DNA from: Pseudomonas sp. Irchel s3f7
Lineage (GTDB): Bacteria > Pseudomonadota > Gammaproteobacteria > Pseudomonadales > Pseudomonadaceae
Length of the DNA: 35,975 nt
Assembly: GCF_900187615.1 (NCBI RefSeq)
Contig: NZ_FYDO01000045.1
Span: forward strand, 1 to 35,975
Reading direction: 5' to 3'
Position 1 is the stretch's first letter. Every line of letters begins with the position of its first letter. The notes under the pieces are model-generated. The model was given only the letters and a program-made list of their open reading frames with translations, had not been told where the DNA came from and did no database searches. The position numbers and the translations under genes are program-made. This document shows positions 15,882 to 24,343 of the stretch, piece by piece.

Positions 15882-16775
15882 ATGAAGACTCCAAAACGCA
15901 TTGAACCCCTGATCGAGGACGGTCTGGTCGACGAGGTGCTGCGCCCACTCATGAGTGGTAAAGAAGCAGCTGTTTATGTGGTGCGCTGCGGCAACGAGTT
16001 ACGTTGCGCCAAGGTTTACAAGGAGGCGAATAAACGCAGTTTCCGTCAGGCGGCCGAGTATCAGGAAGGCCGCAAGGTGCGCAACAGCCGTCAGGCTCGT
16101 GCGATGGCCAAGGGCTCGAAGTTTGGCCGCAAGGAAACCGAAGACGCCTGGCAGAACGCCGAAGTGGCGGCGCTGTTCCGTCTGGCCGGTGCCGGTGTGC
16201 GGGTGCCCAAGCCGTTCGACTTCCTTGAAGGCGTGCTGCTCATGGAACTGGTGGCCGACGAATACGGCGATGCGGCACCGCGTCTGAACGACGTGGTCCT
16301 GGAGCCGGACCAGGCGCGCGAGTATCACGCGTTCCTGATTTCGCAGATCGTGCTGATGTTGTGTACCGGTCTGGTGCACGGCGACCTGTCCGAGTTCAAC
16401 GTGCTGCTGACGCCGACCGGCCCGGTGATCATCGACCTGCCACAAGCGGTGGATGCGGCGGGCAACAACCACGCGTTCAGCATGCTGGAACGGGATGTGG
16501 GCAACATGGCGTCCTACTTCGGCCGGTTTGCACCGGAATTGAAGCAGACCCGGTACGCCAAAGAGATGTGGGCCTTGTACGAAGCCGGCACCTTGCACCC
16601 GAACAGCGTCCTGACCGGTGAGTTCGACGAACCGGAAGAGCTGGCCGACGTGGGCGGCATCATGCGCGAGATCGAGGCTGCCCGCCTGGATGAAGCACGC
16701 AAGCAAGCGGTCCGTGCGGCAGACGACGCACCGCCCGACAAGGCCGAAGAACCGCCTCCGCCCTGGATGCAGTGA
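15882..16775 (+). CDS. RIO-family serine protein kinase
   Basis: This 297-aa protein is a bacterial RIO kinase. A nucleotide-binding segment (MSGKEAAVYV, 24-33) precedes ATP-binding Lys44 (RCAKVY). The catalytic loop HGDLSEFN is at 166-173 with Asp168 as base, and the metal motif IIDLPQ at 183-188 has Asp185. The Pro-rich tail EEPPPPWMQ is low complexity. RIO kinases phosphorylate serine and act in ribosome maturation in eukaryotes; the bacterial role is largely unknown. The ribosome-binding site is weak (AAGG about 17 nt upstream), but the N-terminus MKTPKRIEPLIEDGLVDEV fits the family. It stands alone and is closed by a strong terminator. Confidence 0.9.
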   Translation: MKTPKRIEPLIEDGLVDEVLRPLMSGKEAAVYVVRCGNELRCAKVYKEANKRSFRQAAEYQEGRKVRNSRQARAMAKGSKFGRKETEDAWQNAEVAALFRLAGAGVRVPKPFDFLEGVLLMELVADEYGDAAPRLNDVVLEPDQAREYHAFLISQIVLMLCTGLVHGDLSEFNVLLTPTGPVIIDLPQAVDAAGNNHAFSMLERDVGNMASYFGRFAPELKQTRYAKEMWALYEAGTLHPNSVLTGEFDEPEELADVGGIMREIEAARLDEARKQAVRAADDAPPDKAEEPPPPWMQ

Positions 16776-16785
16776 TCGGCTAAAG

Positions 16786-16812
16786 AAAAAACCGGCTTCG
16801 GCCGGTTTTTTT
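16786..16812. terminator. Bidirectional rho-independent terminator
   Basis: The stem ACCGGC (16791-16796) pairs with GCCGGT (16801-16806) over a TTCG loop. A run of A lies before and a run of T after the stem, so it works on both strands. It separates the convergent RIO kinase and cueR genes. Confidence 0.9.
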
Positions 16813-16839
16813 GTCTTCCACCTACACCAGCATCGATTT

Positions 16840-17253
16840 TCAGGCGCGGACCGCGTCAGCACAGCAACCCGACTCCAGGTTTTTCAGGATCGGGCAATCC
16901 GGTCGATGATCGCCCTGACAATGCTCGACCAGATCCTGCAACGTATCGCGCAACTGCTCCAGTTCGAGAATCTTCTGGTTCAGCTCATCAATGTGCTGAC
17001 GCGCCAGCGCTTTCACATCGGCACTGGCCCGCTGGCGGTCCTGCCAGAGGGTCAGCAGTTTGCCGACCTCTTCCAGCGAAAACCCCAAATCCCGTGAGCG
17101 CTTGATGAAGGCCAGCGTGTGCAGGTCGTCATCGCCATACACCCGGTAACCGCTGTCGGTGCGATGGGCGGCCTTGAGCAATCCGATGGACTCGTAATAA
17201 CGGATCATCTTCGCGCTCAGGCCACTGTGGCGGGCCGCTTGGCCGATGTTCAT
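16840..17253 (-). CDS. cueR: CueR, copper-responsive MerR-family regulator
   Basis: This 137-aa MerR-family regulator has an N-terminal winged helix-turn-helix (MNIGQAARHSGLSAKMIRYY), a long dimerisation helix (about 75-108) and the CueR metal loop CQGDHRPDC, with Cys112 and Cys120 placed exactly as in known CueR. A Cys-Cys pair follows at 130-131. In this family Cu(I) binding switches the regulator from repressor to activator. It is encoded just after copA with a 4-nt overlap (ATGA). Two matching promoters, in front of copA and copZ, are its likely targets; copA-driven transcription would make its own expression copper-responsive. Confidence 0.95.
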   Translation of the reverse strand: MNIGQAARHSGLSAKMIRYYESIGLLKAAHRTDSGYRVYGDDDLHTLAFIKRSRDLGFSLEEVGKLLTLWQDRQRASADVKALARQHIDELNQKILELEQLRDTLQDLVEHCQGDHRPDCPILKNLESGCCADAVRA

Positions 17254-19643
17254 CGATTGTCCTCCAGATCCGAGGGTTTCCAGGTTTTCAACAGTAGCGC
17301 ATTGCTCACCACGCTGACGCTCGACAATGCCATCGCCGCACCGGCCAGCACTGGGTTGAGGAACCCGAACGCCGCCAGCGGAATGCCGATCAGGTTATAG
17401 ACGAAGGCCCAGAACAGGTTCTGCCGAATCTTCGCGTAGGTCTTGCGGCTGATCTCCAGTGCGGCGGGTACCAGGCGCGGATCGCCACGCATCAGGGTGA
17501 TCCCGGCTGCATGCATGGCCACGTCGGTACCTCCGCCCATGGCAATGCCGATGTCGGCGGCAGCCAGCGCCGGAGCATCATTGATGCCGTCGCCGACCAT
17601 CGCCACCACACCGGTTTTCTTCAGCGCTGCAACCGTGGCGGCTTTGTCTGCTGGCAGCACTTCGGCGTGCACATCGTTAATGCCCAGCGCCTGGGCGACC
17701 ACGTTGGCGCTGCCGCGATTGTCACCGGTCAGCAAGTGGCTGCTGATGTGGCGGACGGCGAGTTGCTGCACGGCTTGCAGCGCACCGGGCTTGAGGGTGT
17801 CACCGAAGGCGAACAGACCCAGCACGCGAGGCTCGGGACTTTGCTCGATCAGCCAGGACAAAGTCCGGCCTTCGGTTTCCCAGGCCGTGGCCGATTCAGC
17901 TAGAGAGCCTGGTTCTAAATCGCAATCTTGCAACAGGCGTCGATTGCCCAGCGCCAACCGACGACCCTCAAGGGTGCCGGCAATGCCGCGCCCGGTCAGG
18001 GACTGGCTGTCGGTGACATCGGGCACGCTCAAGTCGCGTTCGGTGCAGGCGTCGAGAACCGCTTTGGCCAGCGGATGCTCGCTACCGCGTTGCAGGGCAC
18101 CGGCCAGTTGCAACAGGGTTGCTTCGTCGCCGTCGATCGCACTCAAATGCGCGATGCGCGGTGCGCCCGAGGTCAATGTGCCGGTCTTGTCGAACACCAC
18201 GGCGCTGACTTCGTGGGCGCGCTCCAATGCCTCGGCGTCCTTGATCAATATCCCGTAGCGTGCCGCGACCCCGGTACCGGCCATGATCGCCGTCGGCGTG
18301 GCCAGCCCGAGGGCGCAAGGGCAGGCGATCACCAGCACGGCGACGGCGTTGATCAGCGCGGTTTCCATTGGTGCACCGTACAGCCACCAACCGATCAGGG
18401 TTGCCAAGGCAATCAGCAGCACCGTGGGCACAAACACCTGGCTGACTTTATCCACCAGTTTCTGGATCGGCGCTTTCGCGGCTTGTGCGTCCTCCACCAA
18501 GCGAATGATCCGCGCCAGCACGGTTTCTGCACCCAGGGCTTGGGTGCGCACCAGCAACCGGCCTTCACCATTGATTGCGCCCCCCGTGACCTTGTCGCCG
18601 GGTTGTTTGGGCACCGGCAGGCTTTCGCCGCTGATCAAGGCTTCGTCGGCATGGCTCTGGCCTTCGATCACGTCGCCGTCCACGGGGAAACGCTCGCCGG
18701 GTTTGACCATCACCAGATCATTGAGACGCAAGGCGCTGATGGCGACTTCCTGCTCGCGGCCATCGATCACCTGAATCGCCCGCTCCGGGCGCAAGGCTTC
18801 GAGGGCGCGGATGGCGCTGGCGGTCTGGCGCTTGGCGCGGCTTTCCAGGTATTTGCCCAGCAGCACCAACGCGATCACCACCGCCGAGGCTTCGAAATAC
18901 AGGTGCGGCATACGGTCGGTGGCCGTGGCCCATTCGTACACGCTCAAACCATAACCGGCACTGGTGCCGAGGGCGACCAGCAAATCCATGTTGCCCGCGC
19001 CGGCGCGCACGGCTTTCCACGCGGCAACATAAAACCGTGCGCCGAAGATGAATTGCACCGGCGTGGCCAGGGCGAATTGTGCCCAGGCTGGGAGCATCCA
19101 GTGCACGCCGAACGGCTGCAACAGCATCGGCAGCACCAGTGGCAACGCGAGGGCGATGGCCATGATCAAGGCCAGACGCTCGCGGTGCAGGCGCTGTTGT
19201 TGGTTATCGGCAGGTGGGTGGTCGGCTTCCCGGACGCTGGCGGTGTAACCGGCTTTGGTCACGGCGGCGATCAGGATTTGCGGGTCGATCTGGCCGAGCA
19301 GTTCGAGGTGGGCGCGTTCGTTGGCCAAGTTGACGCTGACGCTCTTCACCCCCGGCACTTTGTTCAGCGCACGTTCGACGCGGCCGACGCAGGAAGCACA
19401 GGTCATGCCGTCAATGCTCAATTCCAGACTGTGCTGCGGCACGCTGTAACCGGCTTTTTCCACCGCATCCATCAACGCTGGCAAGCTGCCTGAAGGCGCC
19501 TGGACCCGCGCCTGTTCAGTGGCGAGGTTGACGCTGACGGCACTGGCACCGATGACGTTGCTCAAGGCGCGCTCGACACGGCCCGCGCAACTGGCGCAGG
19601 TCATGCCGATTATCGGCATATCGAACGTGGTGGATTCGGACAT
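17250..19643 (-). CDS. copA: Cu(I)-exporting P1B-type ATPase CopA/CueA
   Basis: This 797-aa copper pump moves Cu(I) from cytoplasm to periplasm. Two N-terminal heavy-metal domains carry GMTCASC at residues 13-19 and 79-85. The actuator motif ISGES is at 337-341, the transmembrane metal motif CPC at 441-443, the phosphorylation motif DKTGT at 485-489, and SEHPL and MVGDGINDAP follow; all are intact. About eight membrane helices are expected. ATG 19643 is chosen over an upstream GTG because the GGGAG site sits 8 nt before it. It is preceded by a CueR-type promoter and followed by cueR in the same transcript. Confidence 0.96.
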   Translation of the reverse strand: MSESTTFDMPIIGMTCASCAGRVERALSNVIGASAVSVNLATEQARVQAPSGSLPALMDAVEKAGYSVPQHSLELSIDGMTCASCVGRVERALNKVPGVKSVSVNLANERAHLELLGQIDPQILIAAVTKAGYTASVREADHPPADNQQQRLHRERLALIMAIALALPLVLPMLLQPFGVHWMLPAWAQFALATPVQFIFGARFYVAAWKAVRAGAGNMDLLVALGTSAGYGLSVYEWATATDRMPHLYFEASAVVIALVLLGKYLESRAKRQTASAIRALEALRPERAIQVIDGREQEVAISALRLNDLVMVKPGERFPVDGDVIEGQSHADEALISGESLPVPKQPGDKVTGGAINGEGRLLVRTQALGAETVLARIIRLVEDAQAAKAPIQKLVDKVSQVFVPTVLLIALATLIGWWLYGAPMETALINAVAVLVIACPCALGLATPTAIMAGTGVAARYGILIKDAEALERAHEVSAVVFDKTGTLTSGAPRIAHLSAIDGDEATLLQLAGALQRGSEHPLAKAVLDACTERDLSVPDVTDSQSLTGRGIAGTLEGRRLALGNRRLLQDCDLEPGSLAESATAWETEGRTLSWLIEQSPEPRVLGLFAFGDTLKPGALQAVQQLAVRHISSHLLTGDNRGSANVVAQALGINDVHAEVLPADKAATVAALKKTGVVAMVGDGINDAPALAAADIGIAMGGGTDVAMHAAGITLMRGDPRLVPAALEISRKTYAKIRQNLFWAFVYNLIGIPLAAFGFLNPVLAGAAMALSSVSVVSNALLLKTWKPSDLEDNR

Positions 19644-19672
19644 CGGTCGCACTCCCTGTAGTAGATGACCAC

Positions 19673-19703
19673 AGGATCAACCTTGCCATGCTGGCAAGGT
19701 CAA
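19673..19703 (-). promoter_or_regulatory. CueR-controlled copA promoter
   Basis: On the minus strand TTGACC (19703-19698) is separated by exactly 19 nt from GATCCT (19678-19673). The spacer contains the dyad CCTTGCCAGCATGGCAAGG. A stretched 19-bp spacer over a dyad is the hallmark of MerR-family activation. The -10 lies 30 nt before the copA start. Confidence 0.9.
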
Positions 19704-19732
19704 GCACCAATCTGATATTCACCGCAGATCCA

Positions 19733-19825
19733 ATTGTAGGAGCAAGCTTGCTCGCGATGGCGGCGGCACATCCAATATGGATGTAAGTGTCAGATCGCTA
19801 TCGTGAGCAGGCTCGTTCCTACAAG
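19733..19825. repeat. Inverted REP pair between copA and the periplasmic gene
   Basis: A forward REP (GTAGGAGCAAGCTTGCTCGC at about 19736) and an imperfect reverse REP (GCAGGCTCGTTCCTAC near 19807) flank about 50 bp that contains a small dyad (CATCCAATATGGATG). It sits downstream of the minus-strand periplasmic gene and may act as a transcript end. Confidence 0.8.
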
Positions 19826-19832
19826 GGGTGTG

Positions 19833-20216
19833 TCAGTACCCGAGATCGGCGCGCTTCAGGTACATCCCTTCCTGCGTCATCGCGATCCGGTACTTCAGCA
19901 CATCACCCGCTCTGAGCTGGATGTCCTGCGAGCCCGGCGCGAGCATGCCCGGGTTGCAACCCGGTGCCTGGCCCGGCAACAGTTTGAGACGCAAGGTCAC
20001 ATTGCCCGGCGGCAGGTTGAAAGACGTGCTTTGCTCCTGGAACAGACGCGCTGCCAACTGGTCCTGGATGTACACGCCGATTTCGCAGCTCGTTGCGACT
20101 TCCAGTCGCTCGCGGGAAATGATCAGCACACCATAATCCTCCCCGGCAGCATTGACCGAAGGCACGGCGGCGAAAAGGCTGAGTAAGCCAAACAGGCTGA
20201 AAGCTGACCAGCGCAT
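19833..20216 (-). CDS. Periplasmic protein of unknown function
   Basis: This 127-aa protein starts MRWSAFSLFGLLSLFAAVP with a cleavable signal peptide ending near VNAAG. The mature part (about 100 aa) is predicted beta-rich, with two cysteines at CEIGVY and PGCNPG that could form a disulfide, and a C-terminal GMYLKRADLGY. I do not recognise the family. ATG 20216 has an AGGAG site 9 nt before it; an upstream TTG in frame is rejected. Its place between copA and copZ hints at envelope or metal-stress use, but no metal motif is visible. Confidence 0.75.
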   Translation of the reverse strand: MRWSAFSLFGLLSLFAAVPSVNAAGEDYGVLIISRERLEVATSCEIGVYIQDQLAARLFQEQSTSFNLPPGNVTLRLKLLPGQAPGCNPGMLAPGSQDIQLRAGDVLKYRIAMTQEGMYLKRADLGY

Positions 20217-20303
20217 GGCTGAATCTCCTGAGTTCAAGTCATAGATGGACGCAGCTTGGCCGAGCCCGGTGCCGAATGCCAGCCCGGCAGATCACTCCAG
20301 AAC

Positions 20304-20334
20304 TTGACCTTGCCATGGTGGCAAGCTCGAGACT
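20304..20334 (+). promoter_or_regulatory. CueR-controlled copZ promoter
   Basis: TTGACC (20304-20309) and GAGACT (20329-20334) are 19 nt apart and flank the dyad TTGCCATGGTGGCAA. The layout matches the copA promoter almost base for base in the -35 and left half-site, so both should answer to CueR. The -10 lies 31 nt before the copZ start. Confidence 0.9.
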
Positions 20335-20365
20335 GCTCGCAACCCTCATCAAAAGGAGTCATTCC

Positions 20366-20563
20366 ATGCAAGTGTTCAACGTTGAAGGCATGTCCTGCGG
20401 TCACTGCGTCAAGGCCATCACCCAGGCTGTCCAGGCCAAGGACCCGGCGGCCAGCGTGCGCGTCGATCTGAATGCCCGAGAAGTGGGCGTGGAAAGCGCA
20501 CTGACCGCGCAGCAAGTCATCGAGGCGATCAGCGAGGAAGGCTACGGCATCAAGCTGGCTTGA
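20366..20563 (+). CDS. copZ: CopZ copper chaperone
   Basis: This 65-aa single heavy-metal-associated domain protein carries the metal-binding motif GMSCGHC at residues 8-14. It has the usual beta-alpha-beta-beta-alpha-beta length and ends GYGIKLA. Such chaperones bind Cu(I) in the cytoplasm and hand it to CopA or CueR. The ATG at 20366 follows an AAAAGGAG site by about 8 nt; a longer in-frame start would run through the CueR promoter and is rejected. It is divergent from the periplasmic gene and shares copA's regulation. Confidence 0.94.
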   Translation: MQVFNVEGMSCGHCVKAITQAVQAKDPAASVRVDLNAREVGVESALTAQQVIEAISEEGYGIKLA

Positions 20564-20656
20564 TCTTTTTAATAGTTAGCGAGCTATCTTAATGTTCAAG
20601 GCGTCCATGCGCGGCTAGACTGTCGAGCTGCTGACTTCTGCCCCACTGGATGCCTG

Positions 20657-21853
20657 ATGAACTTCCGCACCATTTTGATTCTTGGCGCCTTGAGCGCTTT
20701 CGCTCCGTTGGCGATCGATTTCTATCTCCCGGCCTTTCCGGCCATGGCGCTCGCCTTCGGTACGGACGAAAAACACGTCCAAATGACGCTGGCGGCGTAC
20801 TTCCTCGGCTTGTCCATCGGCCAACTGGCCTATGGCCCGGTGGCCGATCGGTTCGGGCGACGCATTCCATTGCTGACCGGTGTCGTACTGTTCACGGTCG
20901 CGTCCCTGGCGTGCGCTTATGCGCCGAACCTGGAATGGCTGATCGCTGCGCGATTCGTCCAGGCCTTGGGCGGGTGTGCGGGGATGGTGATTTCCCGGGC
21001 GGTGGTCAGCGATAAATGTGATGCGGTAGGTTCGGCGAAGGTCTTTTCGCAGCTGATGCTGGTGATGGGGTTGGCGCCCATCCTCGCACCGATGCTCGGC
21101 GGGTTGTTGGTCAACACCACCGGCTGGCAGTCGATCTTTCTTGTCTTGTGCGGCTTCAGTGCATTGGCGGGCCTGGCGGTTGCCATCGGATTACCGGAGA
21201 GTCTGCCGGCTCATATACCGCGTCAACCACTCTCGGGCGCATTGCGTCAGTACGGCCGGTTACTGGCTGATTCGGTGTTCCTCGGCCATGCCCTGACCGG
21301 AGGCATCGCGATTGCCGGAATGTTCTCCTACATCGCGGGTTCACCGTTCGTCTTCATCGACCTTTACGGTGTCCCGGCCGAGCATTTTGGTTGGTTGTTC
21401 GGCATCAATGCGGCGGGGTTCATTCTGGTGGCGCAGGTCAATGCGCGTTTGCTGGCCAAACGTGGGCCGGCATTTTTGCTGACACGCGCGGTTTGGGTTT
21501 ACCTCGGTGCCGGCTTGACGCTGCTTGCGGTCAGCGCCCTGCACACCGAACGCCTGTGGCCGCTGCTGATCCCATTGTTCATTTGTATCTCCAGCCTCGG
21601 ATGCATCCTCCCGAACGCCTCGGCGTGTGCCATGAACGGGCAGGGCGCCCGCGCCGGGAGCGCTTCGGCGATGCTCGGTTGCTTGCAGTTCAGCGTCGCT
21701 GCCGGCGCCGCGGCGCTGGTCGGCGTGTTGCACGACGGCAGCGCCATGCCGATGGCCATGGTCATCAGCCTGTGCGCAATTCTGGTGGTGAGCGTGGCGA
21801 TGCTCACCCGGCGTTTGCAAAATGCCCGGGCGCTGGCGCAAGCCCAGGTTTGA
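20657..21853 (+). CDS. Bcr/CflA-type MFS drug exporter
   Basis: This 398-aa inner-membrane transporter of the major facilitator superfamily has 12 predicted helices. The motif A loop between helices 2 and 3 reads GQLAYGPVADRFGRR, and the PRO-rich FAPLAIDFYLPAFPAMA start is typical of the Bcr/CflA group, proton antiporters that export bicyclomycin, chloramphenicol or similar compounds. The substrate here is not predictable. No strong ribosome-binding site precedes ATG 20657. It follows copZ by 93 nt on the same strand and could be partly cotranscribed. Confidence 0.88.
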   Translation: MNFRTILILGALSAFAPLAIDFYLPAFPAMALAFGTDEKHVQMTLAAYFLGLSIGQLAYGPVADRFGRRIPLLTGVVLFTVASLACAYAPNLEWLIAARFVQALGGCAGMVISRAVVSDKCDAVGSAKVFSQLMLVMGLAPILAPMLGGLLVNTTGWQSIFLVLCGFSALAGLAVAIGLPESLPAHIPRQPLSGALRQYGRLLADSVFLGHALTGGIAIAGMFSYIAGSPFVFIDLYGVPAEHFGWLFGINAAGFILVAQVNARLLAKRGPAFLLTRAVWVYLGAGLTLLAVSALHTERLWPLLIPLFICISSLGCILPNASACAMNGQGARAGSASAMLGCLQFSVAAGAAALVGVLHDGSAMPMAMVISLCAILVVSVAMLTRRLQNARALAQAQV

Positions 21854-21860
21854 GAAAGAA

Positions 21861-22034
21861 TCAGCCGGCAGCACGCTGTGCGTGGAAGGCGGGAAGTTGG
21901 TGAGGGGCGTGGATACGTGCTTCAAGAATACGCGTGAAAGCGCGAGCTTCTGCTTCGCTGCGGAAGGTGACTGCATGCTGGTCCAGACGGACCTGCCACT
22001 GGGATTTTGCCAATTCTTTTATCAGGATCTTCAC
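21861..22034 (-). CDS. 57-aa small basic protein, unknown function
   Basis: This short gene uses a GTG start at 22034 behind a strong GAGGAG site (6 nt spacing). Translation begins MKILIKELAKSQWQV. The sequence has a compact pattern: a beta-like start, WQVRLDQHAVTF, then an amphipathic helix (SEAEARAFTRILEARI) and a proline- and histidine-containing tail. This layout looks like a small one-domain fold, possibly conserved in Pseudomonas, but I do not recognise a family. Longer in-frame upstream starts lack ribosome-binding sites. It is convergent with the MFS gene, 7 nt apart. Confidence 0.7.
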   Translation of the reverse strand: MKILIKELAKSQWQVRLDQHAVTFRSEAEARAFTRILEARIHAPHQLPAFHAQRAAG

Positions 22035-22192
22035 AGCTGATCTCCTCTCGTAAAAGACGTTCACGCAAAAGACTGCCTCGCAGGAGATTCGATTGTAGTC
22101 CTGAATACGAGCACCAATGTGACAAGGATCAACTGTCGGACTGACGGTTTGTAACGAAAAAAAACACAGTTTTTCGGCCATGTGAATCGCAG

Positions 22193-22226
22193 CCGTGTGC
22201 GACCGGAGCATCCCGGTCGCACACGG
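22193..22226. other. 14-bp perfect hairpin
   Basis: CCGTGTGCGACCGG (22193-22206) pairs perfectly with CCGGTCGCACACGG (22213-22226) around AGCATC. It starts 47 nt after the oxidoreductase stop on the minus strand. No T tract follows on either strand, so it may be a terminator of an unusual kind or an RNA-stability element. Confidence 0.6.
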
Positions 22227-22273
22227 CGTAAACGTAGCGAGTGATGAAAATCGTGACCGATTTCTTCAGCGCT

Positions 22274-23287
22274 TCAGAACCCTTCCAGCACAATCTTGCC
22301 CTTGGATTTTCCGCTTTCCAGCAGCGCGTGGGCTCGGCGCAGGTTCGTTGCGTTGATCGTACCGAAGTGTTCGCCGACCGTGGTTTTCAGTGTCCCGGCG
22401 TCAATCAACCGTGCGACGCGATTGAGCAGGTTGTGCTGTTCGATCATGTCGGCGGTTTCAAACAGCGAGCGGGTGTACATGAACTCCCAGTGCAACGACA
22501 GGCTCTTGCGTTTGAGCTTGGTCACGTCCAAGGACTTGGGGTCGTCGATCAGCGCCAGTTTGCCTTGGGGCGCCAATGCCTCGACCAGTTGATCCAGGTG
22601 CTGGTCGGTCTGGGTCAGGCTGGCAACGTGGGTCACCTGATCAATGCCGGCATGCTTGAGTGCTTCGCTTAACGGCTGGCTGTGGTCGACCACCTGATCG
22701 GCGCCGAGCGCTTTCACCCAGTCCTGGGTTTGCGGTCGCGAAGCGCTGCCGATGACGGTCAGACCGGTGAGCTGTTTGGCCAGTTGCACCAGAATCGAAC
22801 CCACGCCTCCCGCCGCGCCAACGATCAGCAAACGCTGACCTTCGTCGGTTTTGCCTTCGCGAATCTGCAGGCGTTCAAACAGCAGTTCCCAAGCCGTGAT
22901 GGCGGTCAGCGGCAGTGCGGCGGCTTCGGCGAAGCCGAGGGTTTTCGGCATATGGCCGACGATGCGCTCATCGACCACATGCAGCTCACTGTTACCGCCC
23001 GCACGGGCGATGGAGCCGGCGTAGAACACGTTGTCGCCGGCCTTGAACAACGTGACTTCGCTGCCGACAGCCTTGACCACACCGGCCACGTCCCAGCCCA
23101 GTACTTTGGCTGCGCCGCCTTCAGGCTGGACGTTCTGGCGGACCTTGGTGTCCACCGGGTTCACGGAAATGGCTTTGACTTCCACCAGCAAATCGCGAGG
23201 GCCGGCGACCGGCTCCGGCAGCTCAATGTCTTGCAGGGCGTTTTCGTCGCTGATCGGTAAGGAGGCGTAGTAGGCAATGGCTTTCAT
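22274..23287 (-). CDS. Medium-chain dehydrogenase, NADPH:quinone reductase-like
   Basis: This 337-aa protein is of the zinc-binding alcohol dehydrogenase/quinone oxidoreductase superfamily. An N-terminal GroES-like domain (about 1-130) contains AISVNPVDTKVR. The Rossmann domain has LLIVGAAGGVGSILVQLAK (about 155-173). The catalytic zinc Cys and His ligands are missing, which places it with the zinc-independent quinone/enone reductases, acting on small electrophiles with NADPH. ATG 23287 has an AGGAA site 8 nt before it; an upstream TTG is rejected. It is divergent from a LysR regulator, a common control arrangement. Confidence 0.88.
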   Translation of the reverse strand: MKAIAYYASLPISDENALQDIELPEPVAGPRDLLVEVKAISVNPVDTKVRQNVQPEGGAAKVLGWDVAGVVKAVGSEVTLFKAGDNVFYAGSIARAGGNSELHVVDERIVGHMPKTLGFAEAAALPLTAITAWELLFERLQIREGKTDEGQRLLIVGAAGGVGSILVQLAKQLTGLTVIGSASRPQTQDWVKALGADQVVDHSQPLSEALKHAGIDQVTHVASLTQTDQHLDQLVEALAPQGKLALIDDPKSLDVTKLKRKSLSLHWEFMYTRSLFETADMIEQHNLLNRVARLIDAGTLKTTVGEHFGTINATNLRRAHALLESGKSKGKIVLEGF

Positions 23288-23368
23288 GGGCAATTCCTGG
23301 GGCGCTTATATAGAAGAGATTCGATGAGGCAGATGATTGGCTATTTTTCCCGGAGATAAAACCGGCTA

Positions 23369-23396
23369 AAAGAGCAGTCTCTTTCAATATTTTTTT
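23369..23396 (+). promoter_or_regulatory. Small dyad and T run before the LysR gene
   Basis: AAAGAG (23369-23374) pairs with CTCTTT (23379-23384) over CAGT, followed by CAATATTTTTTT. It could be a regulator site in the shared oxidoreductase/LysR region or a weak attenuator. Support is slight. Confidence 0.3.
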
Positions 23397-23413
23397 GATA
23401 ATCGGTGCACTTG

Positions 23414-24343
23414 ATGCTGCGTTTCGATGATTTGCAGTTGTTTGTCCGGGCGGCGGACCTCGGAAGCCTGTCCGCCGCGGCACGGGGCATGGACATGTCG
23501 CCGGCGGTGGCGAGCGCCGCGTTGAAACGCATCGAGCAGCAGCTCGGTGCCCGCTTGCTCGCCCGTTCGACCCGCAGCTTGCGTCTGACCGCCGAAGGTG
23601 AAGGCTTTCTTGAATACGCCCGGGCAGCGTTGAGCCATCTCGACGAAGGCCGGCGTTTGTTGACCAGCGGTCAGGATCAGGTCAGCGGCGTATTGCAGCT
23701 GTCTGCACCGTCGGACTTTGGTCGAAACCTGTTGCTGCCCTGGCTGGACGAGTTCCAGCGCGAGCACCCGAAACTCACCGTGCGCCTGTTGCTGGGCGAC
23801 CGTATTGCCGATCTGTTCCGCCAGCCGGTGGACATTGCCTTGCGCTACGGCGAGCCGGAAGATTCCAGCCTGGTGGCGCTGCCCATCGCCCCGCAGAATC
23901 GCCGCGTGCTGTGTGCGGCGCCAAGTTACCTGGCCCGGCATGGCGAGCCGCATCAGCTGGAACAACTGGCCCAGCACAATTGCCTGCTGTACATGCTGGG
24001 TAGTCGCGTTCACGACCATTGGCGTTTTCACGACGGCAAGCGTGAAGTCGGCTTGACCGTCAGCGGTGACCGTTTCAGCGACGATGCGGATGTCGTGCGG
24101 CTCTGGGCGCTGGCCGGTGCTGGCATCGCCTACAAGTCCTGGCTCGATGTGGCCGACGATGTCCTCGCCGGTCGCTTGAAAGTATTGCTGCCTGACCGGC
24201 TCGGTGAGCGCGCACCGCTGAATCTGTTGTGCGCCCATCGCGCACAGTTGAGTAAGCCGGTGAACCTGTTGCGGGAAATGCTTGCCAGCCGATGCGCCCG
24301 ATTGAGCAGCCATTTTCCGGGGTTAACGGGTATCGACGATTAG
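23414..24343 (+). CDS. LysR-family transcriptional regulator
   Basis: This 309-aa regulator has an N-terminal helix-turn-helix (LQLFVRAADLGSLSAAARG, recognition region SPAVASAALKRIEQQLG) and a periplasmic-binding-like effector domain (about 90-300). The sub-type with DFGRNLLLPWLDEF and DIALRYGEPEDSSLV resembles regulators that control a divergent oxidoreductase, and the divergent quinone-reductase-like gene is the likely target. ATG 23414 is preferred over a GTG nine bases upstream, though neither has a good ribosome-binding site. Confidence 0.88.
   Translation: MLRFDDLQLFVRAADLGSLSAAARGMDMSPAVASAALKRIEQQLGARLLARSTRSLRLTAEGEGFLEYARAALSHLDEGRRLLTSGQDQVSGVLQLSAPSDFGRNLLLPWLDEFQREHPKLTVRLLLGDRIADLFRQPVDIALRYGEPEDSSLVALPIAPQNRRVLCAAPSYLARHGEPHQLEQLAQHNCLLYMLGSRVHDHWRFHDGKREVGLTVSGDRFSDDADVVRLWALAGAGIAYKSWLDVADDVLAGRLKVLLPDRLGERAPLNLLCAHRAQLSKPVNLLREMLASRCARLSSHFPGLTGIDD

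Noticed and set aside
17928..19493. 521-codon plus-strand ORF opposite copA
   Set aside because: Antisense shadow of a conserved P-type ATPase with all motifs intact; His- and Gln-rich product is typical of such shadows.
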